The notes under the pieces were generated by a model that did no database searches, was not told where the DNA came from, and worked only from the letters and a program-made list of their open reading frames with translations. DNA of 64,000 bases from Prochlorococcus_E sp000760215 (GTDB lineage Bacteria > Cyanobacteriota > Cyanobacteriia > PCC-6307 > Cyanobiaceae). Location: the NCBI RefSeq assembly GCF_047303175.1, contig NZ_CP138945.1; one strand, written 5' to 3'. Both the position numbers and the translations under genes were made by a program. Of the stretch, positions 1-8,324 are shown piece by piece. Positions within the stretch are counted from its first letter, which is position 1, and every line of letters starts with the position of its first letter.

Positions 1-416
1 CCGATCCAACCAAGGCATATTGCATATAAAACTCTCTTTTTTATTTCTTCATCGAGCATCCACCACGCTAGAAGTGCCGTAAAAGTGGGATAAGTGTATT
101 GAATAATTGTTGCCGCAGCTAGTGGTAAAGAATTAATTGCTTGGAAAACGCAAAACAAGGCCCCTGTTCCTATTAAACCTCTAAAAAAAAGTAATCTTTT
201 ATTATTTCCCCAAGGTGATATTTGAGCTTTTGTTAGTAAGAATCTTGTTATTAATAAGCTAAATACAGATCTAAGAAAGACAATCTCTGCAACAGGTATA
301 CGCCCTTTAAGTTGTTTAATGCAAACTGTCATAAGACTGAACGCGAATGCGCTCCCAATTAACGAGATTATTCCTTGAGGAGGCTTTTTTTCTTTACTCC
401 AAAGCATCTGGTTCAT
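1..416 (-). CDS. DMT (EamA) family permease, N-terminal part only
   Basis: About 138 codons from an ATG at 416 run off the left edge, so the C-terminal half is missing. After a short basic N-terminus come hydrophobic helices; a FFRGLIGTGALF segment leads into AINSLPLAAATIIQYTYP and then TALLAWWMLDEE. This order (arginine-glycine turn, 'LPLAxAT', then a 'xLAxxxLxE' helix) is typical of EamA-domain drug/metabolite exporters of the inner membrane. The substrate cannot be inferred. It is divergent from dnaG, with 138 bases between the two start codons. Confidence 0.8.
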   Translation of the reverse strand, partial: MNQMLWSKEKKPPQGIISLIGSAFAFSLMTVCIKQLKGRIPVAEIVFLRSVFSLLITRFLLTKAQISPWGNNKRLLFFRGLIGTGALFCVFQAINSLPLAAATIIQYTYPTFTALLAWWMLDEEIKKRVLYAICLGWI

Positions 417-554
417 AATGCCTTTATAATTTTGCTCTTAGTCCGATAATCTTCACGTTTAATTTCTTGGCTCATTTCTAAGAATTTTGCGTTATGAACT
501 TAAGACTCCTAACTAGAAGCAGGTTAATCACGTTATATCCTGCATAATCATTAA

Positions 555-2615
555 ATGGTAACCCCTCGCCTCCATCCACGTACATTAGATGCCGTTAAGG
601 AAAAAGCGGACATCGTTGATGTTGTAGGTGAACATGTTGTTTTGAAGAAAAAAGGAAAGGAGTTTGTAGGAATTTGCCCTTTCCATGATGACAGCAGGCC
701 GTCAATGACTGTGTCGCCTGCAAAACAGTTTTATTATTGTTTTTCTTGCGGTGCAGGTGGAAACTCCATCAAGTTCCTTATGGAGCTCCAAAGGCAAAGT
801 TTTGTTGAGGTAGTCCTTGATTTAGCAAGAAAATATCAATTACCTGTAGAAACATTAGAAGGGCCTCAACAGGAACGTTTCCGCCAAGAGCTTTCTCGTA
901 GAGATAGACTTTTTAGAGTTCTTTCTCTTGCAAAAGGCTGGTTTTGTAATCAATTAAATACTGCTGAAGGATCTCAAGCTCTTAAATATTTGGTTCAAAC
1001 TCGTCGTCTCAGTAAAGGAACTATTGGGAATTTTGAGCTTGGGTTTGCCCCTGATGGATGGGATGCTCTCTTAAGGCATATGAATCATGTTGAAGGCATT
1101 CCTTCCCAAACATTGTTAGAAGCTGGTTTAATAGTTCCTCGTAAGGGAAGCAATGGTTTTTATGATCGTTTTAGGAATCGATTGATTGTCCCAATTAGTG
1201 ATCAACAAGGGCGGGTTATTGGGTTTGGTGGTCGAAGTCTCGATGGCTCTGATCCAAAGTATTTAAATTCACCAGAGACTGATTTATTTCAGAAAGGGAA
1301 GCATTTATTTGGTTTAGATAAGGCTGCTAATGAGATTCGCAAAGAAGATAAAGCAATAGTTGCTGAAGGCTATTTTGATGTTATAGCCCTTCATTCTGCT
1401 GGCATTACAAATTCAGTTGCAGCTTTAGGAACAGCTTTGAGTAGCCAGCAAGTGAAACAGCTATGTCGATGTAGTGATAGTAAGCGGATAGTTCTTAATT
1501 TCGATGCTGATGGTGCAGGTATTCGTGCTGCTAATAGGGCTATTGGAGAAGTTGAGAACCTTGCTATGCAGGGCCAATTGGAATTGAGGATTCTGCAGTT
1601 GCCATCTGGTAAGGATCCAGATGATTATCTTAAAGAGAATTCAGCTATTGAATATAAAACTCTTCTTGATAATTCTCCCCTCTGGATTGATTGGCAAATT
1701 GATCAGGTCTTAAAAGATGGTGACTTGAGTAAAGCAGATGATTTCCAGAAAGCTGTTAGTGGGTTGGTTAAGTTGTTGGGTAAATTACCTCGCTCTGCCT
1801 TACGGTCTCATTATTTGCAGAAGGTAGCAGAGCGTCTAAGTGGAGGACAGGCTCGCTTGGCGTTGCGTTTAGAGGAGGATCTACGCAATCAGATAAAAGG
1901 CCATAGATGGCATGGTCGCTCTAGTCGATTTGCTCAACCTAGTGATACAACCCTAAGAGAGCGTCTTGAGGCTCAAATTCTTAGACTATATCTTCATTGT
2001 CCTAAATATCGGTCAACTATTCGTACTGAATTAAGGCAGCGAGAACTTGAGGATTTTGCATTGCATCACCATCGTTTACTTTGGGTGGCTATTAGTGAAG
2101 TAGAGGAGGCAGTTATTGGTGCCCCAACTTTAGAGTCCATTAGCCGAGGTGAGAATGACAAAGAATTTTTGTCGGAAATTGATCTTTTTAAAATGCTTTT
2201 AGATCAGACGGCTTCTGATGGTAATACCACCCTTAGTGCTCTTCTTGCGAGTTTCTTAGATCCTGATGAGCTTCAATTGGCTTTAATCGAACAGCCTCTT
2301 CTTCAGCTGAGAGGAACATTGGCTGTCTTAGAGCGTCAGAAATCACTTAAGCGTTGTAAACACTTGATTGAAGCTTGGAGTGGGCAACGATTAGAAACCC
2401 TTGAGACTTGTATCTCTGCACTGATTGAGCAAGAACAAAACCACCCTGATGAAAAATATGATATGGAATATAAAATAGAGAAAATGTTTGATAAGTTGAA
2501 TATACAGGCATTGAATTTCCAGGAATTATACTATTCAGAACGTAAGCATATACATTACTTAGACAAACAACGTTGTGCATTGACAAACCAAGGGAACGAG
2601 ACATTGACAGCATGA
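555..2615 (+). CDS. dnaG: DNA primase
   Basis: Synthesises RNA primers for lagging-strand replication at the fork, working with the DnaB helicase. The 686-aa protein is of normal length. The N-terminal zinc ribbon has Cys41, His44, Cys62 and Cys65 (CPFH ... CFSC). The RNA polymerase core follows, with TOPRIM motifs EGYFDV near residue 271 and NFDADGAG near 314 supplying the metal-binding acidic residues. The C-terminal part is less conserved, as expected for the helicase-interaction domain. The start MVTPRLHPRTLDAVKEKADI fits the family N-terminus. It is transcribed toward a convergent minus-strand block. Confidence 0.97.
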   Translation: MVTPRLHPRTLDAVKEKADIVDVVGEHVVLKKKGKEFVGICPFHDDSRPSMTVSPAKQFYYCFSCGAGGNSIKFLMELQRQSFVEVVLDLARKYQLPVETLEGPQQERFRQELSRRDRLFRVLSLAKGWFCNQLNTAEGSQALKYLVQTRRLSKGTIGNFELGFAPDGWDALLRHMNHVEGIPSQTLLEAGLIVPRKGSNGFYDRFRNRLIVPISDQQGRVIGFGGRSLDGSDPKYLNSPETDLFQKGKHLFGLDKAANEIRKEDKAIVAEGYFDVIALHSAGITNSVAALGTALSSQQVKQLCRCSDSKRIVLNFDADGAGIRAANRAIGEVENLAMQGQLELRILQLPSGKDPDDYLKENSAIEYKTLLDNSPLWIDWQIDQVLKDGDLSKADDFQKAVSGLVKLLGKLPRSALRSHYLQKVAERLSGGQARLALRLEEDLRNQIKGHRWHGRSSRFAQPSDTTLRERLEAQILRLYLHCPKYRSTIRTELRQRELEDFALHHHRLLWVAISEVEEAVIGAPTLESISRGENDKEFLSEIDLFKMLLDQTASDGNTTLSALLASFLDPDELQLALIEQPLLQLRGTLAVLERQKSLKRCKHLIEAWSGQRLETLETCISALIEQEQNHPDEKYDMEYKIEKMFDKLNIQALNFQELYYSERKHIHYLDKQRCALTNQGNETLTA

Positions 2616-2652
2616 TTGCCTACTTTTTATTGATATAAACTATAGAGATTAT

Positions 2653-3138
2653 TTAATTTTTTATATTTGAATTAAAACAGAACCTTTTAAGGGCGGAAAT
2701 GACTTTTCTGGGATGATCTTCCATTGCATATGCTTCATACTCTTTATCTTGGTTGCCAGTTAATTGAGTAGATCCTTTTAGTGCATCTAATTTATATGAG
2801 CTTATTTCCATGTTTTTTTTCCCACCTGGATTTATCAACCTTCCTTTATTACATTCTTGTGCTATATGAATTGCTTCGTGCCTTATTGCTCTTCTTATCA
2901 TTTGACCTGTCTTAAAAGAACCTTCGAGTTTTGGACCTTTGGCAAACATATATCCGCCATAATCTTTTGCATTGGCTGTACAAATAACAACTGTCTTTTG
3001 ATCTTTTTTTAAGAATCCGAAAAAATCTTTTCCTATAAGGCATAAAGGTGTATTTTCTTCTAGTTTATAGTTTGCTTTTGTGATCAATTCTATTATCTCC
3101 TTCTCTTGAGCATTTAGGAATAGTAAAAATTCAAGCAT
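2653..3138 (-). CDS. Small protein with HExxH zinc-protease-like motif
   Basis: A 161-aa protein I cannot assign to a named family. The visible feature is RHEAIHIAQE near residues 87-96, an HExxH signature preceded by a helix (MIRRAIRHE) and followed by an acidic residue, as in zinc metallopeptidases. A TVVICTANAKDYGG strand-like stretch lies upstream and a charged C-terminal tail follows. No signal peptide or membrane segment is evident. It follows umuC on the same strand after a 51-base gap, so it could be the distal gene of the SOS-controlled umuDC unit. The protease role is inferred from the motif alone. Confidence 0.75.
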   Translation of the reverse strand: MLEFLLFLNAQEKEIIELITKANYKLEENTPLCLIGKDFFGFLKKDQKTVVICTANAKDYGGYMFAKGPKLEGSFKTGQMIRRAIRHEAIHIAQECNKGRLINPGGKKNMEISSYKLDALKGSTQLTGNQDKEYEAYAMEDHPRKVISALKRFCFNSNIKN

Positions 3139-3189
3139 ATGATTTTCTTCTTAGGAGTTGCTTTTGTCTAATTACTTTAGCTTAGAAGT

Positions 3190-4458
3190 TTATGTTTTTA
3201 CTATAGGGATCTCCTTGAGACATGTTGTCGCAGCTGCACTTAAATACTTTCGTGACATTTCCCAGTTTTGATTAATTCCACATATTGCCCAGGTTACTGT
3301 ATTGCGCCCATACCGTTTATTTAAATTGTCGATTGTTTCCATTAAGGACTCTGTGGCTGCAATTTGTGTGTGCTTTTCCTCTGGCAACAAATGTAATTGA
3401 AGATATTCTTCATTGAGAAGGCCTTGCATTATCACTCCTGCTTTTACTAGTAAGTGGTTGGGGCGGAAGATTTCTGCTGTCAAGTTGAGAGCTGCTTGTA
3501 ATAGAACTCTTGTGTCACTGCTAGCTATGGTTAGACGTTGTGTGGCTGATTGGCTGTAAAAGATTGGAGTGTAAAAACTAGTACGTGTGAAGATAGTGAT
3601 TGCAGTGGCATGCTGCTTTTGTGCTCGCAATTTCTCACTTGCCCGTATCGTATAACTTGCTATTGCCTGACGTAATTCTTCTATATTGCTTATAGGATAC
3701 TTAAAGCTTTTACTAACACATGTTTCTTGTTTTGGTTTTGCTTTTACCGAGAGGTGTAGGCATTGCTTACCGTGCAACTCGTGTTGTAAACGTAAGCCTG
3801 TAATGCCAAGTTTTTTCTTTAGTTTATTGCTGGACATATCTCGAAAATGTTTGGCATTTCTAATGCCATTCATGCGACACCAGTAGGCAAACTTATGGCC
3901 AATTCCCCAAATATTCTCTATTGCAATTTGTTGGTACCAATGATCTTGATCTTTAGTGCTTTTTAGATCAAACACTCCTGCATGACTTGTTGTTGTTTTA
4001 GCTAAATAGTTTGCGAGCTTGGCTTGGCTTTTCGTTGCTCCAATGCCTATAGCAATTGCCAGTCCAAGTCTTTGGTAGGTTATCTCACGTAGTCGGCGGG
4101 CCCAGGAATGTAGTTCATGGTCTATAGAGTAATTGATTTTTGCAAATGCTTCGTCGATAGAATAAACTTCTAGCTCTTCACAGTTAGCTTCTATCGTTTG
4201 CATTAAACGTTGACTCATGTCCGCATAGAGCGCATAGTTTGAGCTTCTTACTTGAATCCCAAGTTCTTTAACTTTGCGATGTATTTTGAAATACACCTCC
4301 CCTCTTGAAATCCCAAGAGCTTTTGCCTGTGCATTACAAGCTATAACACAACTGTCGTTATTAGAAAGCACTATTAAAGGGCGATCAATTAGCGAAGGGT
4401 CCAAGCTTTGCTCACATGAGGTGTAAAAGTTATTACTATCAATTAGTGCTATAGGCAT
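3190..4458 (-). CDS. umuC: DNA polymerase V catalytic subunit UmuC
   Basis: Y-family polymerase that copies damaged templates after SOS induction, together with processed UmuD. The 422-aa length matches UmuC. Catalytic carboxylates are visible: Asp7 in ALIDSNNFYTSCE and Asp102-Glu103 in YSIDEAF. The palm loop SSNYALYADMSQR follows the family pattern. A helix-hairpin-helix region (ENIWGIGHKF, then LKKKLGITGLR) and a little-finger domain come next. It begins 12 bases after umuD ends, so the two are co-transcribed from the SOS box upstream of umuD. Confidence 0.95.
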   Translation of the reverse strand: MPIALIDSNNFYTSCEQSLDPSLIDRPLIVLSNNDSCVIACNAQAKALGISRGEVYFKIHRKVKELGIQVRSSNYALYADMSQRLMQTIEANCEELEVYSIDEAFAKINYSIDHELHSWARRLREITYQRLGLAIAIGIGATKSQAKLANYLAKTTTSHAGVFDLKSTKDQDHWYQQIAIENIWGIGHKFAYWCRMNGIRNAKHFRDMSSNKLKKKLGITGLRLQHELHGKQCLHLSVKAKPKQETCVSKSFKYPISNIEELRQAIASYTIRASEKLRAQKQHATAITIFTRTSFYTPIFYSQSATQRLTIASSDTRVLLQAALNLTAEIFRPNHLLVKAGVIMQGLLNEEYLQLHLLPEEKHTQIAATESLMETIDNLNKRYGRNTVTWAICGINQNWEMSRKYLSAAATTCLKEIPIVKT

Positions 4459-4470
4459 GACTGATTGCTT

Positions 4471-4899
4471 TTATTTTATTCGACTTAGGCTATGGATTGA
4501 ATATATTGCGACCCCCCAGATTTGTATGTTGTCGTAATGACGTAGATCAATTGGTGGGTAGTCAGGATGTGCGGCTTCTAGATAGGGAACATCTTTGCAG
4601 TAGGTTAGCTTTTTTAATATGAAAGATCCATCCAGTGCTGCCACTACGATGTTTTCTGGCTGAGGTTCTAAGCTACGGTCAACAACCAATAGGTCCCCAT
4701 CTAATATTCCCGCATTAGTCATGGATTCACCTTCCACCCGCAGGAAAAAAGTGCTTGCCGGATGACGTATTAACTCTTCGTTTAGGTCAATGCCAATATC
4801 CACGTAGTCGTCTGCTGGTGAAGGAAACCCTGCCGATATATGATCACTCGCTAACGGCAGTAGCAGCTTTTGAGGGGAGAGGCTAGCGTTAACTGGCAT
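4471..4899 (-). CDS. umuD: UmuD, LexA-type self-cleaving subunit of Pol V
   Basis: 142-aa S24 peptidase-fold protein. RecA filaments stimulate its self-cleavage to UmuD', which activates UmuC. Cleavage is expected at Ala23-Gly24 in ISAGFPSPADDY (Cys-Gly in E. coli). The nucleophile is Ser59 in VEGESM and the general base is the lysine at 96/97 in SFILKKL. The length equals that of E. coli UmuD. It is the first gene of the umuDC unit, with an SOS box 11-26 bases upstream of its ATG. Confidence 0.95.
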   Translation of the reverse strand: MPVNASLSPQKLLLPLASDHISAGFPSPADDYVDIGIDLNEELIRHPASTFFLRVEGESMTNAGILDGDLLVVDRSLEPQPENIVVAALDGSFILKKLTYCKDVPYLEAAHPDYPPIDLRHYDNIQIWGVAIYSIHSLSRIK

Positions 4900-4909
4900 T
4901 GCTGTTAAG

Positions 4910-4925
4910 TAGTATATTTGTACTA
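4910..4925 (-). promoter_or_regulatory. LexA (SOS) box upstream of umuD
   Basis: TAGTATATTTGTACTA on the plus strand has perfect 5-base inverted arms TAGTA/TACTA around a 6-base centre. It resembles the cyanobacterial/Gram-positive-type LexA operator (AGTAC-N-GTACT class). It lies just upstream of the umuD start codon, where LexA binding would block transcription. The assignment rests on sequence and position. Confidence 0.75.
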
Positions 4926-4961
4926 TAGCAGGCTTAGGGCTTCGGCTCCTCCTGGAGCGTT

Positions 4962-5399
4962 TTACTCCCTGTGGTAAGGCCCTCCAAGTGCGATGGTATG
5001 AGCTCTATAAAGTTGTTCTATGAGTAATAGTCTGGCTACTTCATGTGGAAATGTCAGAGTTGAGAGGCTGAGACGAGAATGAGCGATAGATTTAATTTCT
5101 GGGGATAGACCGTTGGCACCTCCGATAATAAAAGCAAGATACTCGGACGAAAATGATTGCAGTCGTTTGGAGAAGGCCAGAGATGTTAATGCTTCACCTT
5201 TCTCGCATAGAGGGATGATTAATTCATTGTGTTTGAGTGAGGCGCGAATGGCAGCAGCTTCTTTGTTTGGATTGGAGTCACGTATTTCTGTGATTGATAG
5301 CCCAGGTAGCCTTTTCCTGTAGATCTTGATAGCAGACTGCACCCAAGGTTTGCGGACTTTCCCTATGGCGATTATTCGATACTTAGATGGATTAAGCAC
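4962..5399 (-). CDS. rlmH: 23S rRNA pseudouridine1915 N3-methyltransferase
   Basis: SPOUT-fold methyltransferase acting on m3-pseudouridine 1915 in helix 69 of 23S rRNA. The 145-aa length is close to the family's. The SAM-binding trefoil-knot motif FIIGGANGLS is near residues 90-99, FPHEVARLLLIEQLYRA follows, and the protein ends in GGPYHRE, matching the invariant PYH(R/K) C-terminus. It lies upstream of umuD on the same strand. A small GC hairpin (4945-4958) sits in the gap and may separate the two transcripts. Confidence 0.95.
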   Translation of the reverse strand: MLNPSKYRIIAIGKVRKPWVQSAIKIYRKRLPGLSITEIRDSNPNKEAAAIRASLKHNELIIPLCEKGEALTSLAFSKRLQSFSSEYLAFIIGGANGLSPEIKSIAHSRLSLSTLTFPHEVARLLLIEQLYRAHTIALGGPYHRE

Positions 5400-5424
5400 T
5401 GTTTATTGTTGGTGATTTGAAGAT

Positions 5425-5820
5425 TCAATCTTCTTCTTCTAATAGCAATTGTTTGAATGAAGTATAAAGCTCATCATTTTCAAATGTTGATTCTATATTC
5501 TTCTTGCCCTTGTTATTAGAGTTGACGGTAATAGAGCTGTTTGTATTATTTCGATTTTTTGTATGAACTTGCTTTTCTAAATCCAAGGATTCAGCTTTTT
5601 TAAGTCGATCAATTAAATGAGAAGGAATTTTCCCGTCTGGACTGGCTTTTATTAATTCGCCAAAAAGTTTCTGAGGATCTTCCTCGGTCTCTATGGGATG
5701 CAGCTTTTTTTGATTGGCTCTTGGATTTAATTGCGAAGTCTCTTTGGGAGTAGGTAGTTGTCTAGGAAGGCTGCGGCCTAATTCCTGTAGGCGTTCAAGA
5801 CTGTGAGAATCAAAGCTCAT
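5425..5820 (-). CDS. Conserved hypothetical, charged and low-complexity
   Basis: 131-aa soluble protein with no recognised domain. The N-terminus has heptad-like spacing (SLERLQELGRSLPRQLPTP), followed by an EEDPQKLFGELIKASPDGKIP segment that looks like a short folded unit, an Asn/Ser/Lys-rich linker and an acidic end (LLLEEED). It is 25 bases upstream of rlmH on the same strand, so the two may be co-transcribed. No function is inferred. Confidence 0.75.
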   Translation of the reverse strand: MSFDSHSLERLQELGRSLPRQLPTPKETSQLNPRANQKKLHPIETEEDPQKLFGELIKASPDGKIPSHLIDRLKKAESLDLEKQVHTKNRNNTNSSITVNSNNKGKKNIESTFENDELYTSFKQLLLEEED

Positions 5821-5964
5821 TATTTTAAGAATGAAATATGGTTTTAAAGAAAGTTTTGGAATTATTAATTATTCTATTTGAAATTGTTGATTGTATGAAA
5901 CTCTCTTTTGCGATTTGATAGATGTATTCAGCTTCTAGAGATTTGAACAAGGAGAATATTTGAT

Positions 5965-6801
5965 ATGACATTTGCTGGGCATATTCCAAGAAAACGTTTT
6001 GGCCAACATTGGCTTAGAGATGATGTTGTTTTAGAGAAAATCATTGAAGCAGCTGAGATTCAATCATCTGATCGTTTATTGGAAATCGGCCCTGGTCGTG
6101 GTGTCTTGACTGAAAAGTTGCTTAAATCAAGCGCTGAACTAGTTCATGGGATTGAATTAGATCTTGATTTAGTTGCTGGTTTAAGGAAGCGTTTTTCGGC
6201 AGATCCTAGATTTACTTTGCTAGAAGGAGATGCTCTTTCTGTCTCGCTGACCCTCCCTGATGGGAGGTCTGCAAATAAAGTTGTTGCAAATATCCCTTAT
6301 AACATTACTTCTCCTCTCTTGGATAGATTAGTGGGTCGATTGGGACAGCCTGTAGAGGATAATTATCAGCGCTTAGTGTTGCTTTTGCAAAAAGAAGTTG
6401 CTATGAGAATCTTATCTTTACCTGGTCAAAGTGATTTTAGTGCAATAAGTGTAAAATTGCAGTTGTTGGCTCGTTGTCGAAGTGTTTGTGAGGTTCCACC
6501 AAGTTCATTTAACCCAAGACCAAAAGTCTATTCGCAAGTAATCATCTTAGATCCATTGAATAAAAAAGAACGTTTAAGCTTAGAACTTGAGAAGAAAGTC
6601 GCAGCTTTACTTCGAATGGCATTCTTGTCCAGGAGAAAGAAGCTGAAAAACACATTAAAAGGGATAGGGCCTTTAGCTGAACTTGAGGTTTTGGCTAAAG
6701 GACAAGGTATTAGTCTTGATCAAAGGCCTCAAGAGTTATCTCCAATGAATTGGGTGGAATTAGCAAAAGGTTTGCAAAATAGGAATAAAGTAAGAAAATG
6801 A
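5965..6801 (+). CDS. rsmA: 16S rRNA dimethyladenosine transferase
   Basis: Dimethylates A1518 and A1519 (E. coli numbering) at the 3' end of 16S rRNA, a late 30S assembly step. The 278-aa protein carries the substrate entry motif KRFGQHWL at residues 10-17, SAM motif I LEIGPGRGVLT at 39-49, and motif IV NIPYNI at 109-114. A good ribosome binding site, AAGGAGA, lies upstream of the ATG. The stop overlaps the start of ispE (ATGA), so the two genes are translationally coupled. Confidence 0.96.
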   Translation: MTFAGHIPRKRFGQHWLRDDVVLEKIIEAAEIQSSDRLLEIGPGRGVLTEKLLKSSAELVHGIELDLDLVAGLRKRFSADPRFTLLEGDALSVSLTLPDGRSANKVVANIPYNITSPLLDRLVGRLGQPVEDNYQRLVLLLQKEVAMRILSLPGQSDFSAISVKLQLLARCRSVCEVPPSSFNPRPKVYSQVIILDPLNKKERLSLELEKKVAALLRMAFLSRRKKLKNTLKGIGPLAELEVLAKGQGISLDQRPQELSPMNWVELAKGLQNRNKVRK

Positions 6802-7757
6802 GCATCAATCTTACCGGTTTTAAAACTAATTCTGTAAAAGTTATTGCTCCTGCAAAGATTAATTTGCATTTAGAGATACTTGGTCTTCGGGATGATGGTT
6901 TTCATGAACTTGCGATGTTGATGCAAAGTATTGATCTTTGTGATCAAATTGAACTTTTTAAAACGAATAATGGCGAAATCAACCTTACTTCTAATGACTC
7001 AAGTTTAAGCACAGGGGATGACAATCTAATTATGAGGTCGGCAAAATTAATGCGTGTATTAACGCAGAATGAAAAGTTAGGTGCTGAGATTCATTTGAAA
7101 AAAAATATTCCAATTGGAGCAGGTTTAGCAGGGGGTTCTAGCGATGCAGCTGCAACATTGATAGGCCTTAATGCTTTATGGAAGTTAGACTTTCCTCTTT
7201 CAAAGTTAGAAGTAATAGCTGCTGAACTTGGATCAGATGTTCCTTTTTGCTTGGCTGGGGGAACGCAATTTTGTTTTGGGCGAGGAGAATCTCTTGAGAA
7301 GGTGAATATCGATGAGAAAGGCCAAGCTATGGCAGTTGTTCTTGTGAAGGACCCTTTGGTAGAAGTTTCTACACCGTGGGCGTATTCAAAATATCGAGAA
7401 GTACATTTTGATAATTATTTGAAGGTTGAAGAGGATTTCAAAGAAAGGCAACAATTACTGAGAAAAGCTGATTGGATAAATCCTTTAACGCCTTTAAATC
7501 CACCACCTTTGCGCAATGATCTTCAGCAAGTTGTTGCACCAGCAATACCAGCTGTGGAAAATGGGTTGCATTTCCTTTCTTCTCTTGATGGGGCCCTTTC
7601 AATTGCTATGAGTGGTTCTGGACCCAGTTGCTTTGCTCTTTTTGCTGATCTTGAATCAGCCAAAAGAGCTCTAGAAAACAATAGAAATAAGCTTAAAACA
7701 GCTGGCTTGAAAGGATGGTGCTGTGCTTTTAACGTTAATGGGAGTGAATTAAGTTAA
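6798..7757 (+). CDS. ispE: 4-diphosphocytidyl-2-C-methyl-D-erythritol kinase
   Basis: Phosphorylates CDP-methylerythritol in the MEP pathway, which supplies isoprenoids for carotenoids, the chlorophyll tail and quinones. The 319-aa GHMP kinase has the N-terminal APAKINLHLEILG motif with its conserved lysine at 20, the ATP loop IPIGAGLAGGSSDAA at 105-119, and the C-terminal MSGSGPSCFAL motif. It overlaps rsmA by four bases, a common cyanobacterial arrangement. Confidence 0.96.
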   Translation: MSINLTGFKTNSVKVIAPAKINLHLEILGLRDDGFHELAMLMQSIDLCDQIELFKTNNGEINLTSNDSSLSTGDDNLIMRSAKLMRVLTQNEKLGAEIHLKKNIPIGAGLAGGSSDAAATLIGLNALWKLDFPLSKLEVIAAELGSDVPFCLAGGTQFCFGRGESLEKVNIDEKGQAMAVVLVKDPLVEVSTPWAYSKYREVHFDNYLKVEEDFKERQQLLRKADWINPLTPLNPPPLRNDLQQVVAPAIPAVENGLHFLSSLDGALSIAMSGSGPSCFALFADLESAKRALENNRNKLKTAGLKGWCCAFNVNGSELS

Positions 7758-7761
7758 AACT

Positions 7762-8118
7762 GTGAGTGATATTCAAAAAAACACTTCTAATTTATCCCAG
7801 GGGAAAAACTCAATGAAAGGAGAGGATGAGATTATTCAATTGAAAAAAAAAGGGCCATTGAGTTTTTTGTCTGGAGCATTGACAAGTGTTTTCTTTGCAT
7901 GGCTTTCTTTCCTTGTGAGTAGAAATATTGTTGTTTATTTCACTGTGCATTCCCCTCATTACTCATCTCCAATTGCTCAAAGCATTGCCTCTGCTCTTAA
8001 AACATTAATAATAGGGATGAGTTTTTTGGCAACTTTTACTTTTTCTTTTATTGGCTTAGGTCTTGCAATTGTATTTATTCGGAGTTTATTTTATGACAAG
8101 CCTCTTGAGGATGATTAA
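7762..8118 (+). CDS. DUF3082-like two-helix membrane protein
   Basis: 118 aa from a GTG start, four bases after ispE. A polar N-terminal tail of about 30 residues is followed by two hydrophobic segments (roughly residues 33-60 and 70-105) separated by a Ser/His-rich loop. The pattern matches cyanobacterial DUF3082 proteins, whose function is unknown. Likely part of the rsmA-ispE transcript. Confidence 0.75.
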   Translation: MSDIQKNTSNLSQGKNSMKGEDEIIQLKKKGPLSFLSGALTSVFFAWLSFLVSRNIVVYFTVHSPHYSSPIAQSIASALKTLIIGMSFLATFTFSFIGLGLAIVFIRSLFYDKPLEDD

Positions 8119-8165
8119 TCTTTGATTATTGATTCATTTTGTTTCTTGTATAAAGGAGGATTTGG

Positions 8166-8261
8166 ATGACTCTTCATGATCTTGGATTGTTGGTTTTATT
8201 GCTAAGTCCAGGGATGTTACTTTCAGTATTGATTCTTTCTACATTTGCGGCAGGCGGATAA
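8166..8261 (+). CDS. 31-aa single-helix membrane protein
   Basis: MTLHDLGLLVLLLSPGMLLS... runs for 31 codons to a TAA and is hydrophobic throughout, ending in AAGG. It is preceded by a near-perfect Shine-Dalgarno, AAAGGAGG, at 8152-8159, six bases before the ATG. That is stronger than most ribosome binding sites in this window and argues for translation. Size and hydrophobicity resemble small photosystem or cytochrome subunits, but it does not match PetG, PetL, PetM, PetN, PsbM, PsbX or PsaM as I know them. Confidence 0.6.
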   Translation: MTLHDLGLLVLLLSPGMLLSVLILSTFAAGG

Positions 8262-8284
8262 TAGGGCACACTTTGTTATAGCTT

Positions 8285-8307
8285 GGCTAAGTTAAGACGG
8301 CTTAGCC
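8285..8307 (+). other. 7-bp hairpin before pdhB
   Basis: GGCTAAG (8285-8291) and CTTAGCC (8301-8307) are perfect inverted repeats around a 9-base loop, 17 bases upstream of the preferred pdhB GTG. There is no T-run after it, so it is more likely a leader structure than a terminator. Confidence 0.4.
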
Positions 8308-8324
8308 GGAACCCCATAAAAATC

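Noticed and set aside
2347..2613. Minus-strand 88-aa frame inside the dnaG 3' end
   Set aside because: Complement of well-conserved coding sequence with no ribosome binding site; a shadow frame.
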